Of a stretch of DNA of 40,753 bases, positions 7,310 through 15,932 are shown one piece after another (within the stretch, counting starts at the first letter, position 1; every line of letters begins with the position of its first letter). Under the pieces are notes generated by a model. That model saw only the letters and a list, made by a program, of their open reading frames with translations. It was not told where the DNA came from and made no database searches. This DNA is from an archaeon (GTDB lineage Archaea; Nanobdellota; Nanobdellia; Woesearchaeales; ARS49), in NCBI GenBank assembly GCA_020051845.1, contig JAGVQG010000025.1, positions 1-40,753 on the forward strand, in the 5' to 3' direction. The position numbers and the translations under genes were made by a program.

Positions 7310-8944
7310 TTAATCGATTCTTTTAAGTATCGTTATCTTTGGGTTCACGAAAGACACAGGAATATCAGTCAGGGTCACTTCTTTGAATTCAGCCACCACA
7401 CGATACCCTGCCTCACCATCCAGTAATTCAGAAAATAGTTGGGTGGATTCAAAGAATGACTGTGAACTATGATCTCCTTCGACAAAACGATAATCGTCGA
7501 AATATCTTCCATAATAATCGTCCGAGAGTATGATGTACTGCGGGGATTTTTCGGTGATTAGCTTATTTATGTTCTCTGCGTTCTCGGATCGCGTTCCTGA
7601 AGAAAGCCTCAAGACAGTATATTGAGGGAGTGTAGCGCTGACTTTCTGGCCGGTGAACAACTCATTAGGCGCGCTGATGTTTTTCACGGGCAGCACAGGT
7701 TCATAGCGTCCTGCGAATGATCCAATAAGCGTTCCTGACGGTATGTTGGTCACAATCCAGTCTCTGGCCGCATATCTCGAATCATGCATGAATTGTTGGT
7801 CTAACTCGACCGAGTAGACAAGGGACAAGCCCAAAATCAAGATCAACACTATCACGCGCGAGCGTCTGGAAAATACTGGCGCGCTGATAAGTATCCCCGC
7901 TGAGATGACAAGGACAGGAATTATGCAGATCATGTATCTTGCTGGCGCGAAAGTCCACCAGCCGACGCCAAAGAAATAGAACAGCGCGAACAATGGCAGC
8001 ACCAGGATGTTCTTGTTCTTTTGAGTGAATAGAAGCCAGATGATCGCGATCAATGCGACTATCGCTAACGGCGCCCCTAGCATTGAGATGATGTTGTACA
8101 GGTGCTGCAGATAACCCACTCCACCCACTATTCCTGAATCGACATTCTGTGTTTGGAAGACATACACAATGAAATTCTGATAAATCGATATGAGAGATTT
8201 CACTGGATGCATCACTATGAAAGGCGTGCCGATTGCGAATCCCAAAAGCGCCATCGACATGAACTTTATCGACGATACTATCCTTCGCTTTTGAGTCAGT
8301 ATAATGGCGAACAGGCAGAACGCTATGAAGTTAAGGGTTATGAATTTCGTAGAAAAAGATATTCCTGCGAACAATCCTGCCCAATATAATTTACGTGAAT
8401 CTTGTTCTTTCATCGCCATTGTCAAAAACAACAGTCCCACCATCAACCACATTGTCGCGGCCAGGTCGCTGTTGGTGAATTTTGCGTGTATGATTATGCC
8501 TGGCGTGACCGCCAATAGCGCAGCGGCGATAAGCCCTGCAGTCTTTCCAGCCACGTTCTTTCCTATCAAATACGCCAAGAATACTATGGCAATCGCCATC
8601 AACACACTTATAGACCTGGCTATGATATAGACGGTATAGATGAAAGATTCATCGGTCCTCAGATATTCCACGGTCAAAGGCACACCAGTCAATTTGAGAT
8701 ACAAATAGTATGGTGCAAGTGCTGCTATGATAGTGTACGCATGCATCGTTGGGCGAGGTATCTTGTCGAAAAAATTGGGATGGAGCGTTCCGCTCCTCGC
8801 CATGCTCATCACGGCAGGTACGTAAGAGTCCGGCTCCCATGCGGCCGGTAAGCCCCATGTCATTCCTGTCGAACAAAGGGCCGATGCTGTAAGCAGTATG
8901 ATAATCAACAAAGCATTGCTACCGATTAAACTTCCGAGTTTCAT
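7310..8944 (-). CDS. GT39/ArnT-like polytopic glycosyltransferase (GT-C)
   Basis: 544 residues from the ATG at 8944. It has about ten spans, and the first outside loop carries WEPDSYVPAVMSM, with the acidic residue where GT-C enzymes hold their catalytic Asp. The C-terminal 150 residues are soluble and outside. This is the layout of GT39-type enzymes that use polyprenyl-phosphate sugars on the outer face of the membrane. The acceptor is unknown. The ORF track begins at a GTG at 8959; the TATA-like AATAAATAGT (8971-8980) puts transcription start near 8950, so ATG 8944 is favoured. Single-gene unit. Confidence 0.78.
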   Translation of the reverse strand: MKLGSLIGSNALLIIILLTASALCSTGMTWGLPAAWEPDSYVPAVMSMARSGTLHPNFFDKIPRPTMHAYTIIAALAPYYLYLKLTGVPLTVEYLRTDESFIYTVYIIARSISVLMAIAIVFLAYLIGKNVAGKTAGLIAAALLAVTPGIIIHAKFTNSDLAATMWLMVGLLFLTMAMKEQDSRKLYWAGLFAGISFSTKFITLNFIAFCLFAIILTQKRRIVSSIKFMSMALLGFAIGTPFIVMHPVKSLISIYQNFIVYVFQTQNVDSGIVGGVGYLQHLYNIISMLGAPLAIVALIAIIWLLFTQKNKNILVLPLFALFYFFGVGWWTFAPARYMICIIPVLVISAGILISAPVFSRRSRVIVLILILGLSLVYSVELDQQFMHDSRYAARDWIVTNIPSGTLIGSFAGRYEPVLPVKNISAPNELFTGQKVSATLPQYTVLRLSSGTRSENAENINKLITEKSPQYIILSDDYYGRYFDDYRFVEGDHSSQSFFESTQLFSELLDGEAGYRVVAEFKEVTLTDIPVSFVNPKITILKRID

Positions 8945-8970
8945 TCCCAACACAACCACGACAAACAGTC

Positions 8971-8980
8971 ACTATTTATT
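8971..8980 (-). promoter_or_regulatory. TATA-like box of the GT39-like gene
   Basis: AATAAATAGT on the minus strand, centred about 32 bases before ATG 8944. A second candidate, CTTTATTG, lies further upstream in the 3' region of the GT4 gene. Confidence 0.45.
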
Positions 8981-9008
8981 CCTTCGCATCGACAATAAAG
9001 TGATATTT

Positions 9009-10250
9009 TCACCGGATCACATCCAAGAATCCCGAAAAAATTCGGGATATCTCTTGTTTAGAATATTTTTCGCCGATATGGGTTCTGCATATCATGCCGT
9101 TCTTTTTGACAAGATTGTGCTGCTCTGAATAACGTGATATCTCATCCCGCAATCCTCTCGATGATCCTGTCGGAACCAAAGTGGCTCCGGCACACTTGCC
9201 CACTATATCCCTGAACCCCCCTATATCAGAAGCGATGATCGGCCTTCCTGCGGCCATCGCCTCGACAGCCACTCTTCCGAAAGCCTCTGCGCACAACGAA
9301 GGCATAGCGACGACATCGACACCAGAATAGAACACATCCATCGATGACTCAGGAACCTGGCCATGGAGTATAACCCGCTGGCCGAGCTTTTCCAGAAGCA
9401 ATCCTGCCAATGGCCCACTGCCCGCGACATGCAATTCCACGTCCAGGCCCTGCAATGCCTCAGCAAGTATACGTGCTCCTTTCGCCTCAGTAATCGCGCC
9501 CACATAACCTACGCGCAATCTTTTCTCGGGTTTGGGTAAAGGGAGCTTGAGCAGTTTTGTCGTGTCGACTGGATTCGACAACAGGGTGATACGCTCAGAC
9601 GGCACCCCATGTAACGTGAGCAGCGAGACCAGGCCACTGCCGATTGGAAGCCATGCCTTGATTCGTGGAATGCCTGACTGGAAATTCCTGTGGCGTCGAT
9701 AGAGCAGCATCCACGCAAAGGGATTGTTGCGCAAAAACCAGCCGTTCTGCATCTTCCCAAGCCCTCTTGACGCGCGGTAGCATGGGACGAACTCACTGAA
9801 CGAACAGCGTATGCCGCACTCCTTGCCGTATCTTATTCTGTCACCTTTGGGGCAGAAAATCACCGCGCTGTTCACATGACTAGTTATCGGGATTTTTGTC
9901 TCGCGAGAGAGACTCGATGCCAAGACAAGACTGGACGTATTCATGAGATGTATGATATCCGGCTGGTGCTTTCGCAGATACGCCCTACATTGCCTCAAAG
10001 CCGAGTTCTTGAATATCAAGTCCCGTTTCAGGTTGCCGGAGATTGTGTCTGGCCGGCCTGTTGTCATGCATCTCCTTATTTCCACTCCATCTAGAGTCTG
10101 CATGAACGGAGCATTCGACCTACTTGTCAGCACGGTGACCTGCCATCCCTCCTTGACAAGACCCTTGGCAAGCTGCTGCGCAGAACGCTCGCCTCCGCCT
10201 TTCTCGTCGGGCACCCAATATTCTGATATGATCAAGACCGTTCGATTCAT
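9009..10250 (-). CDS. GT4-family glycosyltransferase
   Basis: 413 residues, a GT-B fold. The N-terminal half holds ISEYWVPDEKGGGERSAQQLA, the loop that begins GT4 enzymes; the C-terminal half holds GYVGAITEAKGARILAEAL and the donor-binding E-x7-E region AEAFGRVAVEAMAAG. It transfers a sugar from an NDP-sugar to a glycan acceptor at the cytoplasmic face. A cluster of cysteines mid-protein (FCPKG, ECGIRCSF, VPCYR) resembles an insert seen in some GT4 enzymes and may bind metal. The ORF track starts 41 codons earlier; the TATA box at 10273-10281 sits inside that extension, so ATG 10250 is the real, leaderless start. Confidence 0.88.
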   Translation of the reverse strand: MNRTVLIISEYWVPDEKGGGERSAQQLAKGLVKEGWQVTVLTSRSNAPFMQTLDGVEIRRCMTTGRPDTISGNLKRDLIFKNSALRQCRAYLRKHQPDIIHLMNTSSLVLASSLSRETKIPITSHVNSAVIFCPKGDRIRYGKECGIRCSFSEFVPCYRASRGLGKMQNGWFLRNNPFAWMLLYRRHRNFQSGIPRIKAWLPIGSGLVSLLTLHGVPSERITLLSNPVDTTKLLKLPLPKPEKRLRVGYVGAITEAKGARILAEALQGLDVELHVAGSGPLAGLLLEKLGQRVILHGQVPESSMDVFYSGVDVVAMPSLCAEAFGRVAVEAMAAGRPIIASDIGGFRDIVGKCAGATLVPTGSSRGLRDEISRYSEQHNLVKKNGMICRTHIGEKYSKQEISRIFSGFLDVIR

Positions 10251-10272
10251 GGCTTGGAATCCCAGAATACCC

Positions 10273-10281
10273 CTTTTAAAC
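10273..10281 (-). promoter_or_regulatory. TATA box of the GT4 gene
   Basis: GTTTAAAAG on the minus strand, 26-27 bases before ATG 10250, in the 47-base gap behind the GT9 gene. It decides the start. Confidence 0.65.
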
Positions 10282-10297
10282 GTTCTGCACAAGGCAT

Positions 10298-11383
10298 TCA
10301 GCGCACAAGCTCTTTCGCGGCTGAATAGACGTCGTCGACGGATATCAAGGACATATGATTGTGTTTCGCGCAATTCGTGCCAGTCTGTCCCTTATGCACG
10401 TTTATGCATGGCGTTGGAATCACTGGCTTGTAGACGAAAGCGTTGCCTTTTCCGAAAGGAGCGAGCACCGCAGGATCGGTCGGACAGAATATACCTAATG
10501 TGCGCACACCCTGGGCAGCGGCTATGTGCATGCTTCCTGTGTCGTTCGATACCATGGCGTCGAAACGCTCGACGAGCGCGAAGAATGCTCGTAGTGAGAG
10601 TCTGCCTGCCGCGTCGATGACATTGCGTTTCTCTTTCATCATCGATATTACTTGTTCATTGACAGTCTTGTCGAAAGGCGCTCCGACAAACACGATCTTG
10701 AATCCATCACTGACAAGTCTGTCGCAGAGTTGCGCGTATTTCTCCGCTGGCCAACGACGCGAATGTCCTGATTCTGCCGTCCCCGCACCAATACCGATCA
10801 CTCTATCCTTGTCCCCCACCCCATTCGCCCGAATGAAATCAAGAGCTGATTTCTTATCATCGTCAGAATACTGCATCTTCACGAGCGATGTCGGCGTCGA
10901 TGTGATTCCAAGTGGTCTCGCAAGGTCCATGTAAGTCAGTACAAAGTTCTGGTCGTCACGATAGAAAATCCGCGTATCATACAGCAGTCTTCGGATGCCG
11001 TGGTCAAATCCTATCCTGAACTTCGAAACATGATACGAGAGTATCGCGGACATGTTGAGATACGGTTCGCAGTCGATGCAAATATCGTAGTGGTTCGGTC
11101 GGGTGATCGTTTGTGGTAATGAAAGAACTTCGTTGATGAACGGCTGGCCCGTGTAAGCCACCCTGTTACGCTCGCGCACAATCACATCAATCGTTGCTTC
11201 AGGAAATCGTTCATGGATAGATTTAATCATCGGCAATGTGACTATCGACTCCCCGACGGCCCATAGCTTGATGATGCATATGCGTTTTGGCGACGGAGGC
11301 ATCTTTCTTCGGCGCGAGAACGGCCAGAGCATCACGACGAGCACCGCCCCGACGTATCTGTCGATGAGATGTTGGATTGACAT
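10298..11383 (-). CDS. GT9 glycosyltransferase (heptosyltransferase-like)
   Basis: 361 residues. GT9 signs are the N-terminal ICIIKLWAVGESIVTLPMIKS, a central GIGAGTAESGHSRRWPAEKYA (the donor-binding segment, GxGxxxxxRRW), and VSNDTGSMHIAAAQGVRTLGIF near the end. The last 40 residues have two cysteines (PCINVHKG and TNCAKHNH). GT9 enzymes add heptoses or other sugars in bacterial LPS; archaeal members occur in glycan clusters and their substrates are mostly unknown. A second GT9 is at 24505. An N-terminal hydrophobic stretch (GAVLVVMLWPF) may sit on the membrane. Leaderless start from the TATA box at 11403-11413. Confidence 0.87.
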   Translation of the reverse strand: MSIQHLIDRYVGAVLVVMLWPFSRRRKMPPSPKRICIIKLWAVGESIVTLPMIKSIHERFPEATIDVIVRERNRVAYTGQPFINEVLSLPQTITRPNHYDICIDCEPYLNMSAILSYHVSKFRIGFDHGIRRLLYDTRIFYRDDQNFVLTYMDLARPLGITSTPTSLVKMQYSDDDKKSALDFIRANGVGDKDRVIGIGAGTAESGHSRRWPAEKYAQLCDRLVSDGFKIVFVGAPFDKTVNEQVISMMKEKRNVIDAAGRLSLRAFFALVERFDAMVSNDTGSMHIAAAQGVRTLGIFCPTDPAVLAPFGKGNAFVYKPVIPTPCINVHKGQTGTNCAKHNHMSLISVDDVYSAAKELVR

Positions 11384-11402
11384 ATGACGGCACCCATTGA
11401 AT

Positions 11403-11413
11403 GGCTATAAAAA
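11403..11413 (-). promoter_or_regulatory. TATA box of the GT9 gene
   Basis: TTTTTATAGCC on the minus strand, centred 25 bases before ATG 11383. Confidence 0.65.
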
Positions 11414-11434
11414 TCTTGAGGAAGTGAAGAACTA

Positions 11435-12373
11435 CTACGACCTGCGCTGCTTGAGCCACTCTATCGTCTTGGCGACCCCTTCCTTTACGCTCACGCGTGG
11501 CTCGAATCCAAGTAGGGACTTGGCCTTTGTTATATCCGCGCGCGAATGCTTCACATCGCCCAAGCGCGCCGCGGTGTATTCGGGTTTGATCTGAGTACCA
11601 AGATTGTCGTTTATCATGCGCACTAATTGATTTATCGTGATGCTTGTACCTGTTGCGATGTTTATCGTATGACCCGCAACCTTGGGCGCCGTGCAAGCCA
11701 GGATGTTCGCCTCGACGTTGTTTTGCACGAATGTGAAGTCCCTGCTCTGTTCACCATCACCATATATCGTCGGCGACAATCCATCAAGCATGGTGTTGAT
11801 GAATAGTGGGATTGCTGCCGCGTAGGGCGAATGAGGATCCTGTCGTGGACCGAAGACATTGAAATAGCGAAGGTTCACTGTCTGCATTCCGTACAAGTCG
11901 TTGAATACCGTCGCGTAGTGCTCACAGCATATCTTCTGGACCGCGTACGGAGATAATGGTTTGGGTGGCACGCTTTCGTTCATCACAGGGAAGTCCTGGT
12001 CGCCATATGCTGCCGCGCTTGCTGACAGCACTAAGCGCTTACAACCCGCATCCCGTGCGGCGACTAGCACTACAAGTGTGCCTGTCGTGTTGGTTTCATT
12101 TGTTTTTATCGGGTCTTTCACCGACATCGGCACACCGACGTCTGCGGCGCAATGTATCACATAATCGACGCCTTCGCAGACCTTCTTCATTGTAGAAAGT
12201 GAGACTATGTCGCCTTCGATGAACTGTATGCTGTCCCAGACCTCAGCAAGGTTCTTTTTGTGTCCTGTGCTGAGATTGTCGAGTACCCTGACCGTGTGTC
12301 CCCTCTGAACTAGCTCGTGGACCGTGTTGCTTCCGATGAATCCTGCTCCGCCAGTGACTAGAAATACGCTCAC
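11435..12373 (-). CDS. GalE/WbpP-like NDP-hexose 4-epimerase (extended SDR)
   Basis: 312 residues. GGAGFIGSN is the NAD-binding motif, LSASAAAYG the catalytic serine region, YAVQK the YxxxK pair, and YFNVFGPRQDP with GDGEQSRDFTFV are the hallmark sugar-nucleotide loops of GalE/WbpP-type epimerases. It most likely interconverts UDP-glucose/galactose or the N-acetyl forms; the exact pair is not decided. It overlaps the nucleotidyltransferase upstream by ATGA, so both come from one mRNA starting near 13104. Confidence 0.87.
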   Translation of the reverse strand: MSVFLVTGGAGFIGSNTVHELVQRGHTVRVLDNLSTGHKKNLAEVWDSIQFIEGDIVSLSTMKKVCEGVDYVIHCAADVGVPMSVKDPIKTNETNTTGTLVVLVAARDAGCKRLVLSASAAAYGDQDFPVMNESVPPKPLSPYAVQKICCEHYATVFNDLYGMQTVNLRYFNVFGPRQDPHSPYAAAIPLFINTMLDGLSPTIYGDGEQSRDFTFVQNNVEANILACTAPKVAGHTINIATGTSITINQLVRMINDNLGTQIKPEYTAARLGDVKHSRADITKAKSLLGFEPRVSVKEGVAKTIEWLKQRRS

Positions 12374-13104
12374 TTACCGAACCTCTCGTTGACTTCCTTG
12401 AGTTGGTCATGGCTGCCTATGTCATACCATGCATCCGTGAACCTGAACGCGAATACTGAGCGTTGCTCGACAAGCATCTTGATGAGGTCTCCTGAGTTAT
12501 CGAGGCGCTGGCCTCCCTTTAGTTTCTCACGCATGAATGCCAGGTCATCGCGCATGAAAAGGTAGCATGCCGTCGAAACAAGGCTGGTCTTGGGGTTCTG
12601 CGGCTTCTCCTCGAACCCTATCACTCGGCCTTCGGCGTTGGTCTCGACTATCCCATATTTGCCCGCTGCCTTTGATTTGTCCTGGATATCGAAAACCGCG
12701 ACAATCGATTTTTTCTTCATGAAGTACTCACGTATCATGTTGCGCAGATCGAAATCAAACAGATTGTCACCCGCGATCACGAGGACATCATCATCTATGC
12801 GTGCCTGTGTCAGCACATAATTGATGTCGCCGACCGCGCCGAGTCTGTCTTCATTGGTCTTCGTGTGGTCATTTATGATGATTATCTGCGCCTTGGACTT
12901 GGCGGACACTGACCATTCCATGAAATGAGGGTAAAACTTGTCGTTTGTCACGACATAGATTGTGTCGACGGCCACCTTGTCGATTTTCTCGATGATGTGG
13001 TTGATCATCGGTTTGCCCGCAACGGTTAGCAATGGCTTTGGCTGGTTCAAAGTCAAAGGATAGAGACGTGTCGCATAACCCGCTGCGAGGATGATTGCTT
13101 TCAT
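12370..13104 (-). CDS. Glucose-1-phosphate thymidylyltransferase-like nucleotidyltransferase
   Basis: 244 residues. LAAGYATRLYPLTLNQPKPLL is the classic NTP-binding signature of RfbA/GlmU-type enzymes; VIAGDNLFDFDL has the metal-binding Asp, and FEEKPQNP the sugar-binding segment. It makes an NDP-sugar from hexose-1-phosphate; dTDP-glucose or UDP-sugar are the most likely products. Leaderless: the TATA box at 13125-13135 is centred 26 bases before the ATG. It leads a two-gene operon with the epimerase at 11435. Confidence 0.87.
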   Translation of the reverse strand: MKAIILAAGYATRLYPLTLNQPKPLLTVAGKPMINHIIEKIDKVAVDTIYVVTNDKFYPHFMEWSVSAKSKAQIIIINDHTKTNEDRLGAVGDINYVLTQARIDDDVLVIAGDNLFDFDLRNMIREYFMKKKSIVAVFDIQDKSKAAGKYGIVETNAEGRVIGFEEKPQNPKTSLVSTACYLFMRDDLAFMREKLKGGQRLDNSGDLIKMLVEQRSVFAFRFTDAWYDIGSHDQLKEVNERFGK

Positions 13105-13124
13105 TGGTCTTACTGCATAGACCT

Positions 13125-13135
13125 CTCTATAAAAA
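13125..13135 (-). promoter_or_regulatory. TATA box of the nucleotidyltransferase-epimerase operon
   Basis: TTTTTATAGAG on the minus strand, centred 26 bases before ATG 13104; back-to-back with the plus-strand box at 13187. Confidence 0.65.
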
Positions 13136-13186
13136 CATTATGATGGTCACGCTTATGACACTGCTGCGGTTGCTGACGCATAAATC

Positions 13187-13195
13187 CTTATATAG
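13187..13195 (+). promoter_or_regulatory. TATA box of the GT2-SDR operon
   Basis: CTTATATAG, centred 26 bases before ATG 13217, which implies a leaderless message. Confidence 0.7.
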
Positions 13196-13216
13196 AATCA
13201 ACCACAGCTCGCAGCC

Positions 13217-13903
13217 ATGAACGGCAAAGTTGAGCTGTCAGTCGTTGTCCCGTTTTATAACGAACAGGAGAACGCAGCTTCTGTCATCAATGATCTGAGG
13301 AAGCTGTTGCCATCAAGTCTTTCCTATGAAATTATCGCTGTGGACAACGGCTCACGTGATGACACCGCAGCTGTCCTGCGTTCGCTCGAATCCGACATTG
13401 TCAAGGTAGTGACTGTTCCGGTTAACAAAGGCTACGGTCTGGGGGTTCGCACCGGTCTTGAAAATGCTTCGGGCAGGGTTGTCGGATGGACTGACGGTGA
13501 TGGACAGGTGCCTGCTGGCGCTGTGTTGGATGCTTACAATATGCTTGAAAAAACAGGATGCGATATGATAAAAACACGTCGGGTCAGCAGGAACGACGGT
13601 CTTATGCGCAAAGTTGCTTCCCGTGTCTTCTCATCTATGCTGTTTGTCATGTTCGGGCTTTCATATCCTGATATTAACGCGAAACCCAAGATGTTCCTTC
13701 GCGAACATCTGCGTGAGATGAGCGTGCGCTCGGATGATTGGTTTCTTGACACCGAGATCATGCTTTCTGCGAAGAGAATGGGACTGGACGTGCGCACCAT
13801 AGATATAGTGTTCAGCAAACGAAAGAATGGTAGATCGAATATTAAGATCGGCACTATCCTACAATTCATCAAGAATGCCATAATGCACAGGTTCAGAAGA
13901 TGA
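13217..13903 (+). CDS. GT2 glycosyltransferase
   Basis: 228 residues of GT-A fold. VVPFYNEQENAA opens the domain, VDNGSRDDTAAV follows, and WTDGDGQVP is the DxD-type metal site. DTEIMLSAKRMG matches the region seen in polyprenyl-phosphate sugar synthases. No C-terminal membrane span is evident, unlike the GT2 at 4773. It likely transfers a hexose to a lipid or glycan acceptor. The stop overlaps the next gene's start by four bases (ATGA), so it is coupled to the SDR that may make its donor sugar. Confidence 0.85.
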   Translation: MNGKVELSVVVPFYNEQENAASVINDLRKLLPSSLSYEIIAVDNGSRDDTAAVLRSLESDIVKVVTVPVNKGYGLGVRTGLENASGRVVGWTDGDGQVPAGAVLDAYNMLEKTGCDMIKTRRVSRNDGLMRKVASRVFSSMLFVMFGLSYPDINAKPKMFLREHLREMSVRSDDWFLDTEIMLSAKRMGLDVRTIDIVFSKRKNGRSNIKIGTILQFIKNAIMHRFRR

Positions 13904-14838
13904 TGCTATCGGGAATGCGTTTTGTTGTGACGGGTGGAGCAGGTTTCATGGGCTGCCATCTGGTAAGGCGACTTCTCAATGAGGGAGCGGATGTGCAAAT
14001 CCTTGACCGGTGCGATGGGATTCCGTCACCCCTTGATGACTTACGTACGAAGATATTATTGCATGACATCGATATCACGAACAAGGAAGATGTCATGCGG
14101 ATTGTCAAAGATATAAAGCCGACCCATATCATCCATCTTGCAGCGATCGTCAACGCAGCCAGGCCTGAAAGGATGCTGCACCGAGCGATCGAGGTGAATA
14201 TCGGAGGCACGCTGAATACTCTTGAGGCCTCGCGAGCTGTAGGGTGCTCATCCTTCGTCTTTGTCAGCACTAGTGACGTTTACGGACCTGCCGCCACTCC
14301 ATTCAAGGAAGACGCACCCCTTGACCCTCGTAATCCCTACGCATTCACTAAAGCTTCATCTGAACTCCTTTGCTTGATGGCCAATCACACCAATGGACAG
14401 CCTGTTACGATAGTGCGACCTTTCACAACATATGGCCCTGGCCAGAAGCCATTCATGCTTGTCACGCATGTGATCACCAACGCACTTATGGATTCATCCA
14501 TCAAGACCACCGCCGGCGCCCAGTGCAGGGAGATAAATTATGTTGATGACATCGTCGATGGACTTGTGCGGGCTGCTGTCACGCCAAAAGCTATAGGCCA
14601 AATAATCAATCTTGGTTGTGGAATAGAGCTTCCTGTCTTGAGTATAGTCAGGCGCATAGTCGAGATGTGTGGAAAGGATCAGTCTCTTATTGACGCAACA
14701 ATGCCGTACAGAGATGATGAGGTATGGCATATGCGGGCCGACAATTCAAAAGCGCGTGATCTGCTGGGATGGAGCCCTAAGGTTTCCATAGAAGACGGCC
14801 TCAAGATGACGATCGATTGGTATAAAGAACACCGCTGA
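13900..14838 (+). CDS. NAD-dependent sugar nucleotide epimerase/dehydratase (extended SDR)
   Basis: 312 residues. GGAGFMGCHL is the cofactor motif, VSTSDVYG the serine region, YAFTK the YxxxK pair, FTTYGPGQKP and AQCREINYVDDIVDG the substrate loops. It resembles the SDR at 5531 across its length and shares the C-terminal PYR..E.W.M.AD.SKAR..LGW pattern. Two starts are close together: ATG 13900, which overlaps the GT2 stop, and an internal ATG at 13915 (MRFVVTGG). I keep the coupled one. It modifies an NDP-sugar; the reaction cannot be named. Confidence 0.85.
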   Translation: MMLSGMRFVVTGGAGFMGCHLVRRLLNEGADVQILDRCDGIPSPLDDLRTKILLHDIDITNKEDVMRIVKDIKPTHIIHLAAIVNAARPERMLHRAIEVNIGGTLNTLEASRAVGCSSFVFVSTSDVYGPAATPFKEDAPLDPRNPYAFTKASSELLCLMANHTNGQPVTIVRPFTTYGPGQKPFMLVTHVITNALMDSSIKTTAGAQCREINYVDDIVDGLVRAAVTPKAIGQIINLGCGIELPVLSIVRRIVEMCGKDQSLIDATMPYRDDEVWHMRADNSKARDLLGWSPKVSIEDGLKMTIDWYKEHR

Positions 14839-14857
14839 TTAATTGACCACATCAAAA

Positions 14858-15931
14858 TTAGTTAATGTGCGGGCTTGATTTCTTCGATAGTGCCATGAAT
14901 TCTTCTATCTGTGATTTGCATAATACATATGCATCCGAAGAGTTGTATGATCCATACCATTCTACCACAAAGCGTAGCGCGGTGTCGATATCAAGAACGG
15001 GTTTCCAACCGAGATGGAAGTAAGATTTGCTAGAATCCAGGCTCAGGAACCTTGTCTCGTGCGGGGCATTTCCTCCAGATATGTCATTCCAACTACCCTC
15101 TCCCATCATTCTGATTATCCTCTCGACGACCTCACGGACCGTGATTATGGAATCATGCGTCGGCCCGAAATTCCACGGGCCTTCGAATCTATCATTCTCT
15201 GAAAGGCGTGCGCCCAAAAGAAGATAACCATTAAGTGGATCGAGTACGTGTTGCCAAGGACGGGTGGAACTTGGGTTGCGCACCTGCACAGGTGTTTTCG
15301 CGAGTAGCGCACGCATCACGTCGGGGACGATTCGGTTGCGCGACCAATCTCCGCCGCCGATGACATTGCCTGCTCGAGCGGATGCGCAACGTATGTCTTT
15401 TCCAGAGAAGAAAGATTTCGTGTAAGAGTTCACGACGTGCTCTGCACAGCTTTTGCTGGCGCTGTACGGATCCACACCGCCCAATTCATCATTCTCCTTG
15501 TATCCCCAAATGTGCTCCTTGTTCGCGTAGCATTTATCCGATGTTATTGCGACCGTTATTGGCGTGTTTGATTTTCGGACGCACTCCAGCACATTGGTTG
15601 TGCCTATCACATTGGTCGTGAATGTCGTGACAGGATCATCATATGATTCGAGCACCAGTGGCTGGGCCGCGAGATGGAAAACGACGTCAGGATCATGCTC
15701 ACTGAACGCGTTTCGTAGCTCCTCAAGATTACGAACGTCTCCCCTGACATCGACGATTCGCTTACCTAGATTGGTCACGCCGAAGACTCCATCCTGGTAT
15801 ATCGGATCCAGCGCATAGCCAACGACTTTGGCACCTAGCGATTCAAGCCACAACGACAACCAGGAACCCTTGAATCCCGTATGACCCGTGACGAGGACGG
15901 TCTTGCCCCGGTAGAAATCAGCATAGTCCAA
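14858..15931 (-). CDS. rfbG: CDP-glucose 4,6-dehydratase
   Basis: 357 residues from the TTG chosen here, the family's usual length. VTGHTGFKGSWLSLWL at the N-terminus is diagnostic of RfbG/DdhB. TSDKCYANK holds the active-site Ser/Thr and Asp region and YSASK the YxxxK pair; ARAGNVIGGGDW is another family mark. It turns CDP-glucose into CDP-4-keto-6-deoxyglucose. The ORF-track ATG at 15964 lies inside rfbF. A perfect GGAGG (15939-15943) sits seven bases before TTG 15931, which follows the rfbF stop by one base (TAGTTTG), and the resulting N-terminus aligns with bacterial RfbG. It is co-transcribed with rfbF. Confidence 0.92.
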   Translation of the reverse strand: MDYADFYRGKTVLVTGHTGFKGSWLSLWLESLGAKVVGYALDPIYQDGVFGVTNLGKRIVDVRGDVRNLEELRNAFSEHDPDVVFHLAAQPLVLESYDDPVTTFTTNVIGTTNVLECVRKSNTPITVAITSDKCYANKEHIWGYKENDELGGVDPYSASKSCAEHVVNSYTKSFFSGKDIRCASARAGNVIGGGDWSRNRIVPDVMRALLAKTPVQVRNPSSTRPWQHVLDPLNGYLLLGARLSENDRFEGPWNFGPTHDSIITVREVVERIIRMMGEGSWNDISGGNAPHETRFLSLDSSKSYFHLGWKPVLDIDTALRFVVEWYGSYNSSDAYVLCKSQIEEFMALSKKSSPHIN

Positions 15932-15932
15932 A

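Noticed and set aside
9943-10620. 225-codon ORF on the plus strand
   Set aside because: It runs antisense across the ends of the GT4 and GT9 genes and has no domain signs.
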